Below are positions 29,778 to 38,114 of a stretch of DNA of 64,000 bases, one piece after another. Origin of the DNA: CAZLQF01 sp964561545 (GTDB lineage Bacteria > Bacteroidota > Bacteroidia > CAILMK01 > CAYYUA01); NCBI GenBank assembly GCA_964561545.1, contig CAZLQF010000011.1:1-64000 (forward strand), in the 5' to 3' direction. How positions within the stretch are numbered: the first letter of the stretch is position 1; each line of letters begins with the position of its first letter. The notes under the pieces are model-generated. The model was not told the origin of the DNA. It saw only the letters and a list, made by a program, of their open reading frames with translations, and did not search any database. The position numbers and the translations under genes were made by a program.

Positions 29778-30266
29778 ATGCAATATCGCAGGCTATCATT
29801 AGAAGAACTGAAGGAGCTTGAAAAGGAATTTACCCAATTTTTGGCAGCTAATGATGTTTTTCCTGATACTTGGGAAAACATGAAAAAGGAAACGCCTGAA
29901 AAGGCGGAACAACTCATTGAGCAATTCAGTGATTTGGTTTTTAATAAAGTTCTGGGAAAAATTGAATACCTTGAGCACGCTTCTCCCAAGGAATTAAAAA
30001 TCTTCCACTTCCAAGAGGATAAAATTGAGATGGTTGGATTGGCAGTAGATCCAGCCAATACCACCATTGACTTAACAGATCAAACCATCATTGATCAACT
30101 GGCCAAAGATTATGAAAGCTTAGCCCAGGAAGGAGATGTGAAAGTTTTCAATACGGAAAAAGGCTATTCGAAAGATCCAAAACAAGAAATCTTTGAACTT
30201 TCCGAGTCCGATTGTTATGTAGTGGATGGGACGTTGTTTAATACTTTGAAAGCATTTAAAAGCTAA
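29778..30266 (+). CDS. DUF6495-like protein
   Basis: 162 residues, no signal or membrane segment. It begins MQYRRLSLEELKELEKEF, followed by a helical half (FLAANDVFPDTWENMKKE, KAEQLIEQFSDLVFNK) and a beta-rich middle (LEHASPKELKIFHFQED). The N-terminal pattern and the position right behind gyrB match a Bacteroidota-specific family that I recall as DUF6495; the exact family number is from memory. No function is known. Because it shares the gyrB transcript, a link to DNA topology or replication is possible but unproved. Confidence 0.75.
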   Translation: MQYRRLSLEELKELEKEFTQFLAANDVFPDTWENMKKETPEKAEQLIEQFSDLVFNKVLGKIEYLEHASPKELKIFHFQEDKIEMVGLAVDPANTTIDLTDQTIIDQLAKDYESLAQEGDVKVFNTEKGYSKDPKQEIFELSESDCYVVDGTLFNTLKAFKS

Positions 30267-30316
30267 ATCCGCTTCTGGTCTGGATTGACAACCCAAAAAT
30301 GAGTTGCTGGCAAACT

Positions 30317-30334
30317 GTTAAAAGGCCTTTTAAC
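30317..30334. repeat. 18-bp perfect palindrome between convergent genes
   Basis: GTTAAAAGGCCTTTTAAC is a perfect palindrome in the 114-base space between the DUF6495-like gene and the radical SAM gene. No T-run follows on the plus strand. It may be a protein site or a compact 3' hairpin for both genes. Confidence 0.4.
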
Positions 30335-30380
30335 CCGGTACCCATAAATTGGTTACCCGCAAAGCGGTTGGCGCTAATTG

Positions 30381-31448
30381 CTAACTTTTAAACAAATCAA
30401 GCTGTTTGTTTTGGGAGGGCCTCCGAAAAGCTGAAAGGTTGTACTCAAAGGTGTCTTTCGGTAAAAACCGCTTTTTGTTAAGTTCAAATAGGTTTTGGAT
30501 CATTTTGGCAATGTTGCCTTCTCCTTGGATGCGGGTTCCCCACCGGCTGTCACTGATTTTGCCGTCATGGCATTCGGCAATCTGGTTTAACACTTTATTA
30601 GCTTTATGAGGATAATTGCGGTAAATCCAATCCCTGAAAATATCACCAATTTGACCATTTAACCGAACAATGGTGTAACCGGCAGAAATAGCCCCCTTCG
30701 CTCCTACTGCCTTTAAGATTTCGGGAATTTCATGATCATTGATACCAGGTATAACCGGGGCAACCATAATACCAACAGGAATATCGTGGTTACTTAAGGT
30801 TTCAATGATTTCCAAGCGCTTTTTTGCTGTTGTGGTCCGTGGCTCCATTTTTCGCCTTAATTCCTCGTTAAATGTGGTTACTGATACATGAACTTTGACC
30901 AGGTTCTCTTGAGCAAGCTCGCTTAAAATATCCAGATCCCTTTTAATAAGGGCATTTTTAGTTATAATGGAAACCGGGTGTTTAAATTCATTAAAGATGG
31001 CAAGCATCTGCCGGGTAAGTTCCATTTGCTTCTCGGCAGGTTGGTAGCAATCTGTATTACCCGATATGGCAATGGGATAAGCTTCCCATTTAGGATCATT
31101 TAAAAATTGGCGCAGAAGCCTTGGTGCATTTTTTTTGATGATAATTCGGCTTTCAAAATCGGAGCCTGCGCTATACCCCCAATACTCGTGCGTATTTCTT
31201 GCATAGCAGTATATACAACCATGCTCACAACCCTGGTAAGGATTAATGGAGTACATCATTCCTACATCAGGACTGTCAACCTTATTGACAATTTTTTGGG
31301 GATGGTCCTGAAAATATTGGGTATCAGGATATTGGTCTAACTCAAGTTCAATATCAGCAGCGGTTTCCTCATCGCTTAAATAAATTTGCTCAAACCGATT
31401 GGGTGGATTAAACTGGGCACCTCGTCCCTTCTGAGAGCGTTTTATCAT
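30381..31448 (-). CDS. PA0069-family radical SAM protein (SplB-like)
   Basis: 355 residues. The [4Fe-4S] cluster motif is C74-EHG-C78-IY-C81, in the context NPYQGCEHGCIYCYA typical of the Rv2578c/PA0069 family related to spore photoproduct lyase. Further motifs: AISGNTDCYQPAEKQMELTR, SIITKNALIKRDLDIL, VHVSVTTFNEELRRKMEPRT and VAPVIPGINDHEIP. The reaction is unknown. Its ATG overlaps the stop of the upstream rhodanese lipoprotein by four bases (ATGA), so it is translationally coupled to two sulfurtransferase genes; that link is an inference of shared function, not proof. Confidence 0.9.
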   Translation of the reverse strand: MIKRSQKGRGAQFNPPNRFEQIYLSDEETAADIELELDQYPDTQYFQDHPQKIVNKVDSPDVGMMYSINPYQGCEHGCIYCYARNTHEYWGYSAGSDFESRIIIKKNAPRLLRQFLNDPKWEAYPIAISGNTDCYQPAEKQMELTRQMLAIFNEFKHPVSIITKNALIKRDLDILSELAQENLVKVHVSVTTFNEELRRKMEPRTTTAKKRLEIIETLSNHDIPVGIMVAPVIPGINDHEIPEILKAVGAKGAISAGYTIVRLNGQIGDIFRDWIYRNYPHKANKVLNQIAECHDGKISDSRWGTRIQGEGNIAKMIQNLFELNKKRFLPKDTFEYNLSAFRRPSQNKQLDLFKS

Positions 31449-31873
31449 TGTTTAACCGGATAACCTTGTTTTTGCCAATTTAAAATGCCGTTTTTTAAAC
31501 TATAAACCTCATCGAATCCTTCTTTTGCCATAAAATCTGCAGCCTTACTGCTTCGTTTACCTGAAGCACAATAAACATAAAAGCTTCCTTCTCGATCAAT
31601 TTGCTTGATCAAGGTTTCAAAATCAGGTGCTCGATAATTAACGTTTTTAGCTTGCGGTAAATGCCCCTTCTCAAATTCTTGTTGGGTTCTAACATCTAAA
31701 ACCACCGCATCATCATTTTTAATACCAGCTTTAAATTCCTCGGGCGATAAAGTGATGGGTTGTTTCTTATCTTGGTGATCGCTATCTTTAGATGTTGAGG
31801 AATCATTGTTATTGGATGCAAGGTTACATCCATAGCAGATGGTAACAATAAGTGCTAAACCAATGTATTTCAT
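31445..31873 (-). CDS. Rhodanese lipoprotein
   Basis: 142 residues. A signal ending in CYGC (about Cys16) gives a lipoprotein, followed by an Asp/Ser-rich linker. Residues 40-142 form one rhodanese domain with VVLDVRTQQEFEKGHLPQAK and an active-site loop CASGKRS (Cys102), which can carry a persulfide. It works outside the cytoplasm if the lipobox is used. It lies 12 bases after another rhodanese gene and overlaps the radical SAM gene downstream by 4 bases. Confidence 0.9.
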   Translation of the reverse strand: MKYIGLALIVTICYGCNLASNNNDSSTSKDSDHQDKKQPITLSPEEFKAGIKNDDAVVLDVRTQQEFEKGHLPQAKNVNYRAPDFETLIKQIDREGSFYVYCASGKRSSKAADFMAKEGFDEVYSLKNGILNWQKQGYPVKQ

Positions 31874-31885
31874 AACTTGAATAAT

Positions 31886-32218
31886 TTAAACGAGTTCATA
31901 ACCTTGGCTTCTCCACGCAAATATGCCGCCTTCCAAAACGTACACATTGTTAAATCCTAATCGATTCATCAATTTCATGGCAGATTCACTTCTCTTACCG
32001 TCATCACAATATAAAAGGTAATAACCAAATTTGCTCATATCTGCCACTTTTTCAGGGAAACTGGGTTCATTAATGTCCATTAGGTAAGCCCCTTGTATAT
32101 GTCCGTTTAAATACTCGGCTTTTGTTCTGACGTCAATAATAGAGGGATTTACATCAGTTTTAAATAGCCAAAAATGCTCCAATGGTATTTTCTGTTGATT
32201 TTTTACATTCAATTGCAT
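31886..32218 (-). CDS. Single-domain rhodanese
   Basis: 110 residues with no signal peptide, so cytoplasmic. Rhodanese motifs: SIIDVRTKAEYLNGHIQGAY and active-site loop CDDGKRS (Cys71), then NVYVLEGGIFAWRSQGYE. The domain transfers sulfane sulfur between thiols. It is the first gene of a three-gene unit with a lipoprotein rhodanese and a radical SAM enzyme. An AT-rich hairpin lies just upstream of its start. Confidence 0.88.
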   Translation of the reverse strand: MQLNVKNQQKIPLEHFWLFKTDVNPSIIDVRTKAEYLNGHIQGAYLMDINEPSFPEKVADMSKFGYYLLYCDDGKRSESAMKLMNRLGFNNVYVLEGGIFAWRSQGYELV

Positions 32219-32225
32219 TGCCCCT

Positions 32226-32256
32226 AATTTTTCTTCAATACAATTTAAGAAAAATT
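32226..32256 (-). repeat. AT-rich inverted repeat in front of the rhodanese operon
   Basis: AATTTTTCTT pairs perfectly with AAGAAAAATT across 11 bases, ending 8 bases before the ATG at 32218. A leader hairpin this close to the start could affect translation; it may also be chance in AT-rich DNA. Confidence 0.35.
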
Positions 32257-32439
32257 GAGGTTAATCTTTTAAAAAAATTACATACTTTCCTATCCCTTAA
32301 ATACCTTGTTTTAAGGACCATTATTTTGACAGATCTCTATAAAACCCTTTTATTTGTAAATCATTTATTAGAGGCAATACATATTTTAGGTGCCCTTTTG
32401 TTTGTTATTTAGGACTTACTTTAAAAATGAAAATTGCCC

Positions 32440-33411
32440 ATGGCAAAAGTCAAATACCGGTTTAATCCTAATAACCTTACTTACGAAAAGTACCAACCCC
32501 ATTTTTGGGAAAAGTTCCTAAGGATATTCGGATTTTTATCCACCTCTATTTTATTCTCCTTCATTATTGTATTTATCCTGTTTTACTTTTTTAAATCTCC
32601 TAAAGAGAAGCATTTAGAACGTAAGTTGGAGCAGTATTCCATGCAATATGAAATGATGAATCAACAGGTGGAAAAGCTCAATAAAGTAGTAAATAACCTC
32701 GAAAGACGGGATAAAAACATTTACCGCGTTATATTTGAAGCAGAGCCGATTCCGGAAAACGTGAGAGATGCAGGTTTTGGGGGCATCGAGCGGTACGATA
32801 ACCTCAAGCACCACAATAATAAAAAGGTGGTTAGGAATGCTGCGAACCAAATAGAAGCGCTTTCTAAAGAACTTTCTGTACTGAATGATTCTTACAATGA
32901 GCTGGCCAAATTGGCCAACAACAAGAAAGAGATGTTGAATTCGATACCCGCCATACAACCGGTTAAGAACAATGATCTTAATAGGATCGCTTCGGGATTC
33001 GGCAAAAGAGTTCATCCGATCTATAAAACCAAAAAATTTCACTCTGGGCTTGACTTTACAGCATCTCGTGGCACTAAAGTATTTGCAACCGGAGACGGAA
33101 AAGTGGTTGAAGCCGAGTATTCAAGGCGTGGCTACGGCAATCGGCTTGTCATTCAACATGGTTATGGCTACAAAACTCGCTATTGCCACTTAAATAAATT
33201 TCATGCAAAAGAAGGTGAAAAAATAGAACGTGGTGAATTAGTAGCTGAAGTAGGAAATACGGGACTTTCTACAGGACCACACCTTCATTACGAGGTGATT
33301 AAAAATGGCAAAGCCATCAACCCCATCAACTTCTTTCACAATGACCTTACACCCGAAGAATATGAGAAGGTGCTAAAATTAGCGAATCAAGCAAATCAAT
33401 CCCTTGATTAA
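32440..33411 (+). CDS. M23-family (LytM-type) peptidoglycan endopeptidase
   Basis: About 323 residues. I start at ATG 32440 (MAKVKYRFNPNNL); a TTG two codons earlier is possible. One transmembrane helix (about 28-50) anchors it in the inner membrane, followed by a coiled coil (about 55-90). The C-terminal M23 domain (about 185-300) has the zinc ligands in HSGLDF and HLHYEV, and SGFGKRVHPIYKTKKFHSG is the standard opening. It probably cuts or controls cutting of peptidoglycan in the periplasm. The stop codon overlaps the ATG of the next gene (MerR) by one base. Confidence 0.93.
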   Translation: MAKVKYRFNPNNLTYEKYQPHFWEKFLRIFGFLSTSILFSFIIVFILFYFFKSPKEKHLERKLEQYSMQYEMMNQQVEKLNKVVNNLERRDKNIYRVIFEAEPIPENVRDAGFGGIERYDNLKHHNNKKVVRNAANQIEALSKELSVLNDSYNELAKLANNKKEMLNSIPAIQPVKNNDLNRIASGFGKRVHPIYKTKKFHSGLDFTASRGTKVFATGDGKVVEAEYSRRGYGNRLVIQHGYGYKTRYCHLNKFHAKEGEKIERGELVAEVGNTGLSTGPHLHYEVIKNGKAINPINFFHNDLTPEEYEKVLKLANQANQSLD

Positions 33412-33758
33412 TGGCTGCCCAATACAAACAAAAACTATATTACAGTATTGGCGAAGTCAGTAAAATGCTTGGCGTGAATGCCTCTTTAATTCGTTATTGG
33501 GAAAAAGAATTCGATCACATCAAACCAAGGAAAAATAGAAAGGGCAATCGGCTTTTTACAGAAAAAAACATTGAAAACCTTCGATTTATTTACCATTTGG
33601 TTAAAGAGAAAGGCTATACCCTTGAAGGTGCCAAAAAAATCCTTAAAAGCCAGTCCAATGAAGCTAGAGAAAATTACGAACTTCTAAACACCCTCAGATC
33701 AACAAGGCAGTTCTTAGTGGATATTCGAAATGAAATTGATGACCAAAACCCTCAATAA
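33411..33758 (+). CDS. MerR-family transcriptional regulator
   Basis: 115 residues. The N-terminal winged helix has YSIGEVSKMLGVNASLIRYW and RLFTEKNIENLRFIYHLVKE, followed by a short dimerisation helix. There is no long ligand domain and no cysteine sensor, so it is the small Bacteroidota MerR type rather than a metal sensor. Its start overlaps the M23 gene by one base and its end overlaps the CapA-like gene by 29 bases, so it is co-transcribed with both. Confidence 0.9.
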   Translation: MAAQYKQKLYYSIGEVSKMLGVNASLIRYWEKEFDHIKPRKNRKGNRLFTEKNIENLRFIYHLVKEKGYTLEGAKKILKSQSNEARENYELLNTLRSTRQFLVDIRNEIDDQNPQ

Positions 33759-34830
33759 AGGCAAGCTGCTTACTTGCGCGTTACTTTTCACATTTATTAG
33801 TTCCCAACAACTTTCAGGTGAAAATCCGGTTGATTCTACTTCGAACAACAATGCATTATCCATCATAGGTGTAGGTGACATCATGTTAGGCACCAATTTT
33901 CCAAGCCCTAAATACCTGCCACCAGATGCTATGGCTTTATTAAATCCTGTAAATGAAGAACTTCAGGATGCAGATGTAACTTTTGGTAACTTAGAGGGTG
34001 CTTTACTTGATTCGGGCCAATTGGTGAAAAACTGTGAAGATACTACCAAATGCTATGCATTCCGAATGCCCACTAGTTATATTCATCCGATCAATTGCGC
34101 GGGAATCGACCTTATGAGCCTTGCCAACAATCACTCTGGAGACTTTGGAAGGAAAGGCCGGTTAAGCACGATCGAAACGCTTCGATCCGGAGGAATCCAT
34201 GCTGCCGGCTTAACTTCGAAGCCAGCAGTAATTTTTGAGCGCAAAAACCTGAAAATTGGGATGGCTGCATTTTCCCCCAACAATGGAACGCCCCAAATAA
34301 CTGACCTGGAAAGGGCAAGGGAATTGATCAGTAATCTGACCAAGGTTTGTGACGTGGTCATTGCTTCATTCCATGGAGGTGCAGAAGGTGCTGAAAATCA
34401 AAACGTACCTCGCGAAACAGAACAATATTATGGTGAAAACCGGGGCAATGTATACAAGTTTGCTCACACCCTGATTGACAATGGTGCAGATGTGATCTTT
34501 GGGCACGGTCCTCACGTTCCGCGTGCTTTAGAACTTTACAGGAATAGAATCATAGCTTACAGCCTGGGTAATTTTGCGACCTATGCAAGATTTAATGTTA
34601 CTGGTGTCAATGGCCTTGCGCCAATCCTAAAAGTATGGGTGGACCAAAGGGGTCAGTTCAAAAAGGGCAAGCTCATTTCTGCTATACAAAAAGGGGAAGG
34701 CGGACCTGTTTTGGACCCTCAAAATCGAGCTGCAAAAAAAATTAAGGAATTGACCCAAGCGGATTTTCCCCAATCTTTAATTCAGATCACTGAAGAAGGG
34801 CTTATTTCAATAGACCAAAAAAATGACTAA
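33730..34830 (+). CDS. CapA-family phosphoesterase-like protein
   Basis: 366 residues, with a likely signal peptide. The fold of the PGA_cap family is seen: GVGDIMLGTNFP, FGNLEGALLD, SLANNHSGDFGRKG (near residue 130), AAFSPNNGTP, FHGGAEGAENQNVPRET, GHGPHVPRALELY and YSLGNFATY. These Asp/Asn/His positions are metal ligands in calcineurin-type phosphoesterases. The name poly-gamma-glutamate synthesis protein is inherited; no capB or capC is nearby, so capsule synthesis should not be assumed. Starts at 33730 or 33739 are both possible; both overlap the MerR gene. Confidence 0.88.
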   Translation: MKLMTKTLNKGKLLTCALLFTFISSQQLSGENPVDSTSNNNALSIIGVGDIMLGTNFPSPKYLPPDAMALLNPVNEELQDADVTFGNLEGALLDSGQLVKNCEDTTKCYAFRMPTSYIHPINCAGIDLMSLANNHSGDFGRKGRLSTIETLRSGGIHAAGLTSKPAVIFERKNLKIGMAAFSPNNGTPQITDLERARELISNLTKVCDVVIASFHGGAEGAENQNVPRETEQYYGENRGNVYKFAHTLIDNGADVIFGHGPHVPRALELYRNRIIAYSLGNFATYARFNVTGVNGLAPILKVWVDQRGQFKKGKLISAIQKGEGGPVLDPQNRAAKKIKELTQADFPQSLIQITEEGLISIDQKND

Positions 34831-35356
34831 GTTGAGCATAAAAGGGAAAATTGGTAGCCTTATGGCTCGCTTAAAGGCTTCTCGCCCCATTCAATCAAAT
34901 ACTTCCTTTAAACCGGAGCAAGCTCAAAATATTTTATTGCTTAGTAAAACAGAAAAGCGTTCCGATATCAAGTCTTTTGAACAATTCCTGCAGGCTTTAC
35001 TCAATCAAAATAAATCAATAACGCTTGTAGAATTTTCAGAAACCGCTTATTTTCAAGATATGCTGCCAGATAGTAAGCATTTGCATCTCAATAGTTCAAG
35101 CCTTAATTGGTTGAAATTACCAGGTAAAAAAGCGCTCGGCTCAATTCAATCAGAAAGTTTTGACCTTATCATTAGTTTTTGTGAAGAAGATTGTTTTCCG
35201 GCTTATTACACGGGCATTACCACACCTGCTAAATTCAAGATTGATTCCTACAATGAGGAATTTGCTGATTATTTTGATCTCATGATCAATTCAAAAAATA
35301 TTGATGAAAAGATCAACATCCTTAATCAACACTTAAAAGCCATTCAAAAGCACTGA
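34823..35356 (+). CDS. Unknown protein (DUF6913-like)
   Basis: 177 residues, cytoplasmic by composition, overlapping the previous gene by 8 bases and lying 4 bases before dapA. It opens with basic, Ser/Lys-rich residues, then an alternating strand-helix pattern (NILLLSKTEKRSD, SITLVEFSETAYFQDML, DLIISFCEEDCFPAYYTGI, FADYFDLMINSKNIDEKINI). It resembles a small Bacteroidota family found before dapA, which I recall as DUF6913; that name is from memory. Function is unknown. Confidence 0.7.
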   Translation: MTKLSIKGKIGSLMARLKASRPIQSNTSFKPEQAQNILLLSKTEKRSDIKSFEQFLQALLNQNKSITLVEFSETAYFQDMLPDSKHLHLNSSSLNWLKLPGKKALGSIQSESFDLIISFCEEDCFPAYYTGITTPAKFKIDSYNEEFADYFDLMINSKNIDEKINILNQHLKAIQKH

Positions 35357-35360
35357 TATT

Positions 35361-36224
35361 ATGAACATTCAGGGAACAGGAGTCGCCATGATCACGCCAT
35401 TCAAGGAGGATTATTCGTTAGACGAAGACGCACTCCGAAATATCCTTCGCCATTTGATCAATGGTAAATTGGAATACATTGTAGCTCTGGGAACTACCGG
35501 GGAGTCAGTCACTTTAAATAAGGAAGAAAAATCGCAAATTCTTGCCATTACCAAGGAGGAAGTAAAAGGCCAAATACCTATTGTTTGTGGGCTCGGTGGT
35601 AATAACACGAGTGCAATTTTGGAATCGATCGAAAATACGAATTTCAACGGTTTAGACGCCATCCTGTCTGTAAGTCCGTATTATAACAAACCTTCGCAAA
35701 AAGGCCTTATCAAGCATTTTGAAACCATTGCCGATCAATCGCCTGCTCCGGTTATTTTGTACAACGTACCTGGCAGAACCGGCAAAAATATTATACCCGA
35801 AACAACCTTAGAACTTGCCCAACATAAAAACATCATTGGCATTAAAGAAGCTTCGGGCGATCCGGAGCAATGCATGGAGATCATTGCCAAAAAACCTCAG
35901 GACTTCCAAGTCGTTTCAGGTGATGATCCGCTTACCTTGCCCTATTTAGGCTTGGGCATGGATGGCGTAATCTCTGTTTCCGCCAATGCTTTGCCTTATG
36001 AAATGTCAGAAATGGTGAGGGCTGGCCTTCGCAATGACTTCAACAAAGCTCGCGAACTGCATTACAAATTATGGCCTTATTTCAAACCTGTTTTTGGCGA
36101 GGGCAATCCTTCTGGCATTAAAGCTTTGATGGCCATTAAAGGTTTTTGTAACAACAACCTCCGGCCTCCACTGGCACCAGTCAGTGATGAACTTTACGAC
36201 CAATTGAGGCAATTGGAGTGGTAA
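35361..36224 (+). CDS. dapA: 4-hydroxy-tetrahydrodipicolinate synthase
   Basis: 287 residues. It condenses pyruvate with aspartate semialdehyde, the first committed step to diaminopimelate and lysine. TIM-barrel motifs: GTGVAMITPF, ALGTTGESVTL, SPYYNKPSQKGL, LYNVPGRTGKN and NIIGIKEASGD, in which Lys162 is the Schiff-base residue. VVSGDDPLTLPYLGLGMDGVIS matches the C-terminal part. Product DAP feeds peptidoglycan, which fits the M23 endopeptidase gene at the start of this cluster. Confidence 0.97.
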   Translation: MNIQGTGVAMITPFKEDYSLDEDALRNILRHLINGKLEYIVALGTTGESVTLNKEEKSQILAITKEEVKGQIPIVCGLGGNNTSAILESIENTNFNGLDAILSVSPYYNKPSQKGLIKHFETIADQSPAPVILYNVPGRTGKNIIPETTLELAQHKNIIGIKEASGDPEQCMEIIAKKPQDFQVVSGDDPLTLPYLGLGMDGVISVSANALPYEMSEMVRAGLRNDFNKARELHYKLWPYFKPVFGEGNPSGIKALMAIKGFCNNNLRPPLAPVSDELYDQLRQLEW

Positions 36225-36421
36225 TCCTTAAAAATCTAATCCAATAAGGTTACAAGATCATGACCTCTATGATTAACAAGGATAACTTTTAAGTTAGGAG
36301 GCTTGTCCCAGAATTGTTTTCTCGGCCATATTAAGAAAAGTTCCCCAACACTAAAACGGAAATACGGTAGCAAGCCTATTGTAGGTTCAGATACCAACCC
36401 AATTGCCTATGTTAACATAGC

Positions 36422-36835
36422 TTAATGCGGTAGCTTATGCCTTACCAAACCATAAACATAGGTCCCCAATAATGCTGTTGCAATGGGAACCAGGATGACC
36501 AAATAACCTTTGCCAAACAGGGCAAAAAGGGGTCCAGGGCATGCACCCGTTAAGGCCCAGCCAAAGCCAAAGATCGTACCTCCGATCAAATACCTGGGAA
36601 TGCTGAAATCTTTAGGGGCCAATGCGAGTGGTTCTCCTCCCGCTGCCTTCCAATTCAACCTTTTAGCAATGTAAAAGATGATGGATAAAATGATTACGGC
36701 ACTAAAGATCACCCCGAACATGTGAAAAGAATCAAAGCGGAACATCTCCTGAATCCTGAACCAGGAAGCCACTTCAGCTTTTATGAGTACGATTCCGAAT
36801 AAAATGCCAAATATGATATATTTTAATTGTTGCAT
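36422..36835 (-). CDS. YeeE/YedE-type membrane protein, small half (DUF6691-like)
   Basis: 137 residues with about four transmembrane helices. The conserved GGTIFGFGWALTGACPGPLFAL near residue 88 includes a Cys in a GxCPGP motif shared with YeeE/YedE sulfur transporters. Paired with the upstream gene (13 bases away), it forms the two-protein version of the thiosulfate/sulfur-compound channel. Inferred role: moving a sulfur compound over the inner membrane. Confidence 0.88.
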   Translation of the reverse strand: MQQLKYIIFGILFGIVLIKAEVASWFRIQEMFRFDSFHMFGVIFSAVIILSIIFYIAKRLNWKAAGGEPLALAPKDFSIPRYLIGGTIFGFGWALTGACPGPLFALFGKGYLVILVPIATALLGTYVYGLVRHKLPH

Positions 36836-36848
36836 GGTTTAATCTTTT

Positions 36849-37418
36849 TTAGAATATAAGTGGATAAATCAAGTGAGTGATGAACAAACCGCCAATAAAG
36901 AACCCTACAACAGCCAATAATGATGCAGGCTGAAGATTGGAAAGGCCCATGATGCCATGGCCTGATGTACATCCACCAGCATAGCGAGATCCAAAACCAA
37001 CAAAAAACCCCCCTAACACCAGCATGATAAATCCTTGAAAAGTCACAAGATTTTCAAAACTGAACAGACCACCAGGTAAATAATTGGAAAAATCTTGAAC
37101 GCCCAGTGCCTCCAAGTCTGCTTTGGTAGCGGGGTTAATTGCAACAGAAGGATCTGGGGTTAGAAAAGTTGAAGCCAAAAATGCTCCAACGGCAATACCT
37201 CCAATAAAAAGTAAATTCCATGATTGCTGCCTCCAGTCAAAAGCAAAGAATGAGCAATTCGAACCCGCACCGCCTATGGAGCACATGGTTCGCAAAGAAT
37301 TTGAAACCCCAAATGATTTGTTGCCTAAAAATAACAATAGTAAAACCACGACCGATATCATAGGACCGCCAATGTACCATGGCCAAGGTTCCTTTATTGC
37401 ATCGAATAATGTTTCCAT
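36849..37418 (-). CDS. YeeE/YedE-family membrane protein, large half
   Basis: 189 residues with about four to five transmembrane helices. The conserved motif VGFGSRYAGGCTSGHGIMGLS (near 145) contains the Cys used by YeeE/YedE proteins to handle thiosulfate; NCSFFA holds another Cys. It is the partner of the next gene and lies in a rhodanese/persulfide dioxygenase neighbourhood, which supports sulfur transport. Two ATTG-N-CAAT palindromes lie 31 and 129 bases upstream. Confidence 0.9.
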   Translation of the reverse strand: METLFDAIKEPWPWYIGGPMISVVVLLLLFLGNKSFGVSNSLRTMCSIGGAGSNCSFFAFDWRQQSWNLLFIGGIAVGAFLASTFLTPDPSVAINPATKADLEALGVQDFSNYLPGGLFSFENLVTFQGFIMLVLGGFFVGFGSRYAGGCTSGHGIMGLSNLQPASLLAVVGFFIGGLFITHLIYPLIF

Positions 37419-37746
37419 TTTAAAGCTTTTTTGTTTATTAAAAAAATGATTGTCAATAATTTATAGCAATTATGCTTACCTTTGATTAGAATCAACCGTT
37501 CTTCCTTGATTTATGAAACGTCATAAGATCATTCAAAGAGATTTTGATTGACAATAAAGGATGATGGACCGTAATTAAAGTTTTAAAGTAAAACGGTCTT
37601 GGAAAAAATGGATCAAATAGCCCCCTTCAACCAGTTATTGTTTATTGCATCCCAATGCCTGTTAAACCTTTAATTTGCTTTAAAACAGAAAGGAGGCCTG
37701 ATCCATATTCGCTTAAATAAAAAGCGCTATACCTTTCTGGATATGC
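37419..37746. other. Intergenic stretch inside the sulfur island
   Basis: 328 bases between the YeeE/YedE pair and the rhodanese gene, with no gene visible. It carries ATTGTCAAT (37449-37457) and ATTGACAAT (37547-37555), two 9-base palindromes 98 bases apart, and a weak hairpin with GACCGT (37567-37572) and ACGGTC (37593-37598). It is the only large break in the six-gene minus-strand island and may hold a second promoter. Confidence 0.5.
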
Positions 37747-38061
37747 CTAACTTTCGGTTTCACCGCTCCAATCAAGTATGCCACCTTGAAGGTTGTAAAG
37801 CGCTCCATCAAAACCCTGGGATGCCATCAATTGGCAAGCCCGGGCACTTCTACTTCCACTACGGCAATAGATATAGTAATTCTTATCCGGCTCTAACTCA
37901 TCAATCTTATCAAAAAAATCAGAATTATGAATATCTATGTTAATCGAGTTAGGAATGTGCTTATTATTGTATTCGTCAGGAGTCCTCACATCAAGTAGGA
38001 CTCCATCTGGATCTTGCTTCAATTTTTCCTGAAATTCTTCACTATTTAGGTTCTTAAACAT
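37747..38061 (-). CDS. Single-domain rhodanese
   Basis: 104 residues, no signal peptide. Rhodanese motifs: GVLLDVRTPDEYNNKHIPNS and active loop CRSGSRS (Cys66), then ALYNLQGGILDWSG. The CRSGxR loop is the classical one of small GlpE-like sulfurtransferases. It lies 53 bases downstream of the persulfide dioxygenase-like gene on the same strand, so it likely takes or delivers sulfane sulfur for it. Confidence 0.92.
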   Translation of the reverse strand: MFKNLNSEEFQEKLKQDPDGVLLDVRTPDEYNNKHIPNSINIDIHNSDFFDKIDELEPDKNYYIYCRSGSRSARACQLMASQGFDGALYNLQGGILDWSGETES

Positions 38062-38114
38062 AGTTGCGTTTATTTGGATTTAAAATGCTTTTAACAAATT
38101 TAAGAGGTTTTATT

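Noticed and set aside
32182..32412. 76-codon plus-strand ORF across the rhodanese start
   Set aside because: It overlaps the 5' end of a real gene on the other strand and reads low-complexity AT-rich sequence.
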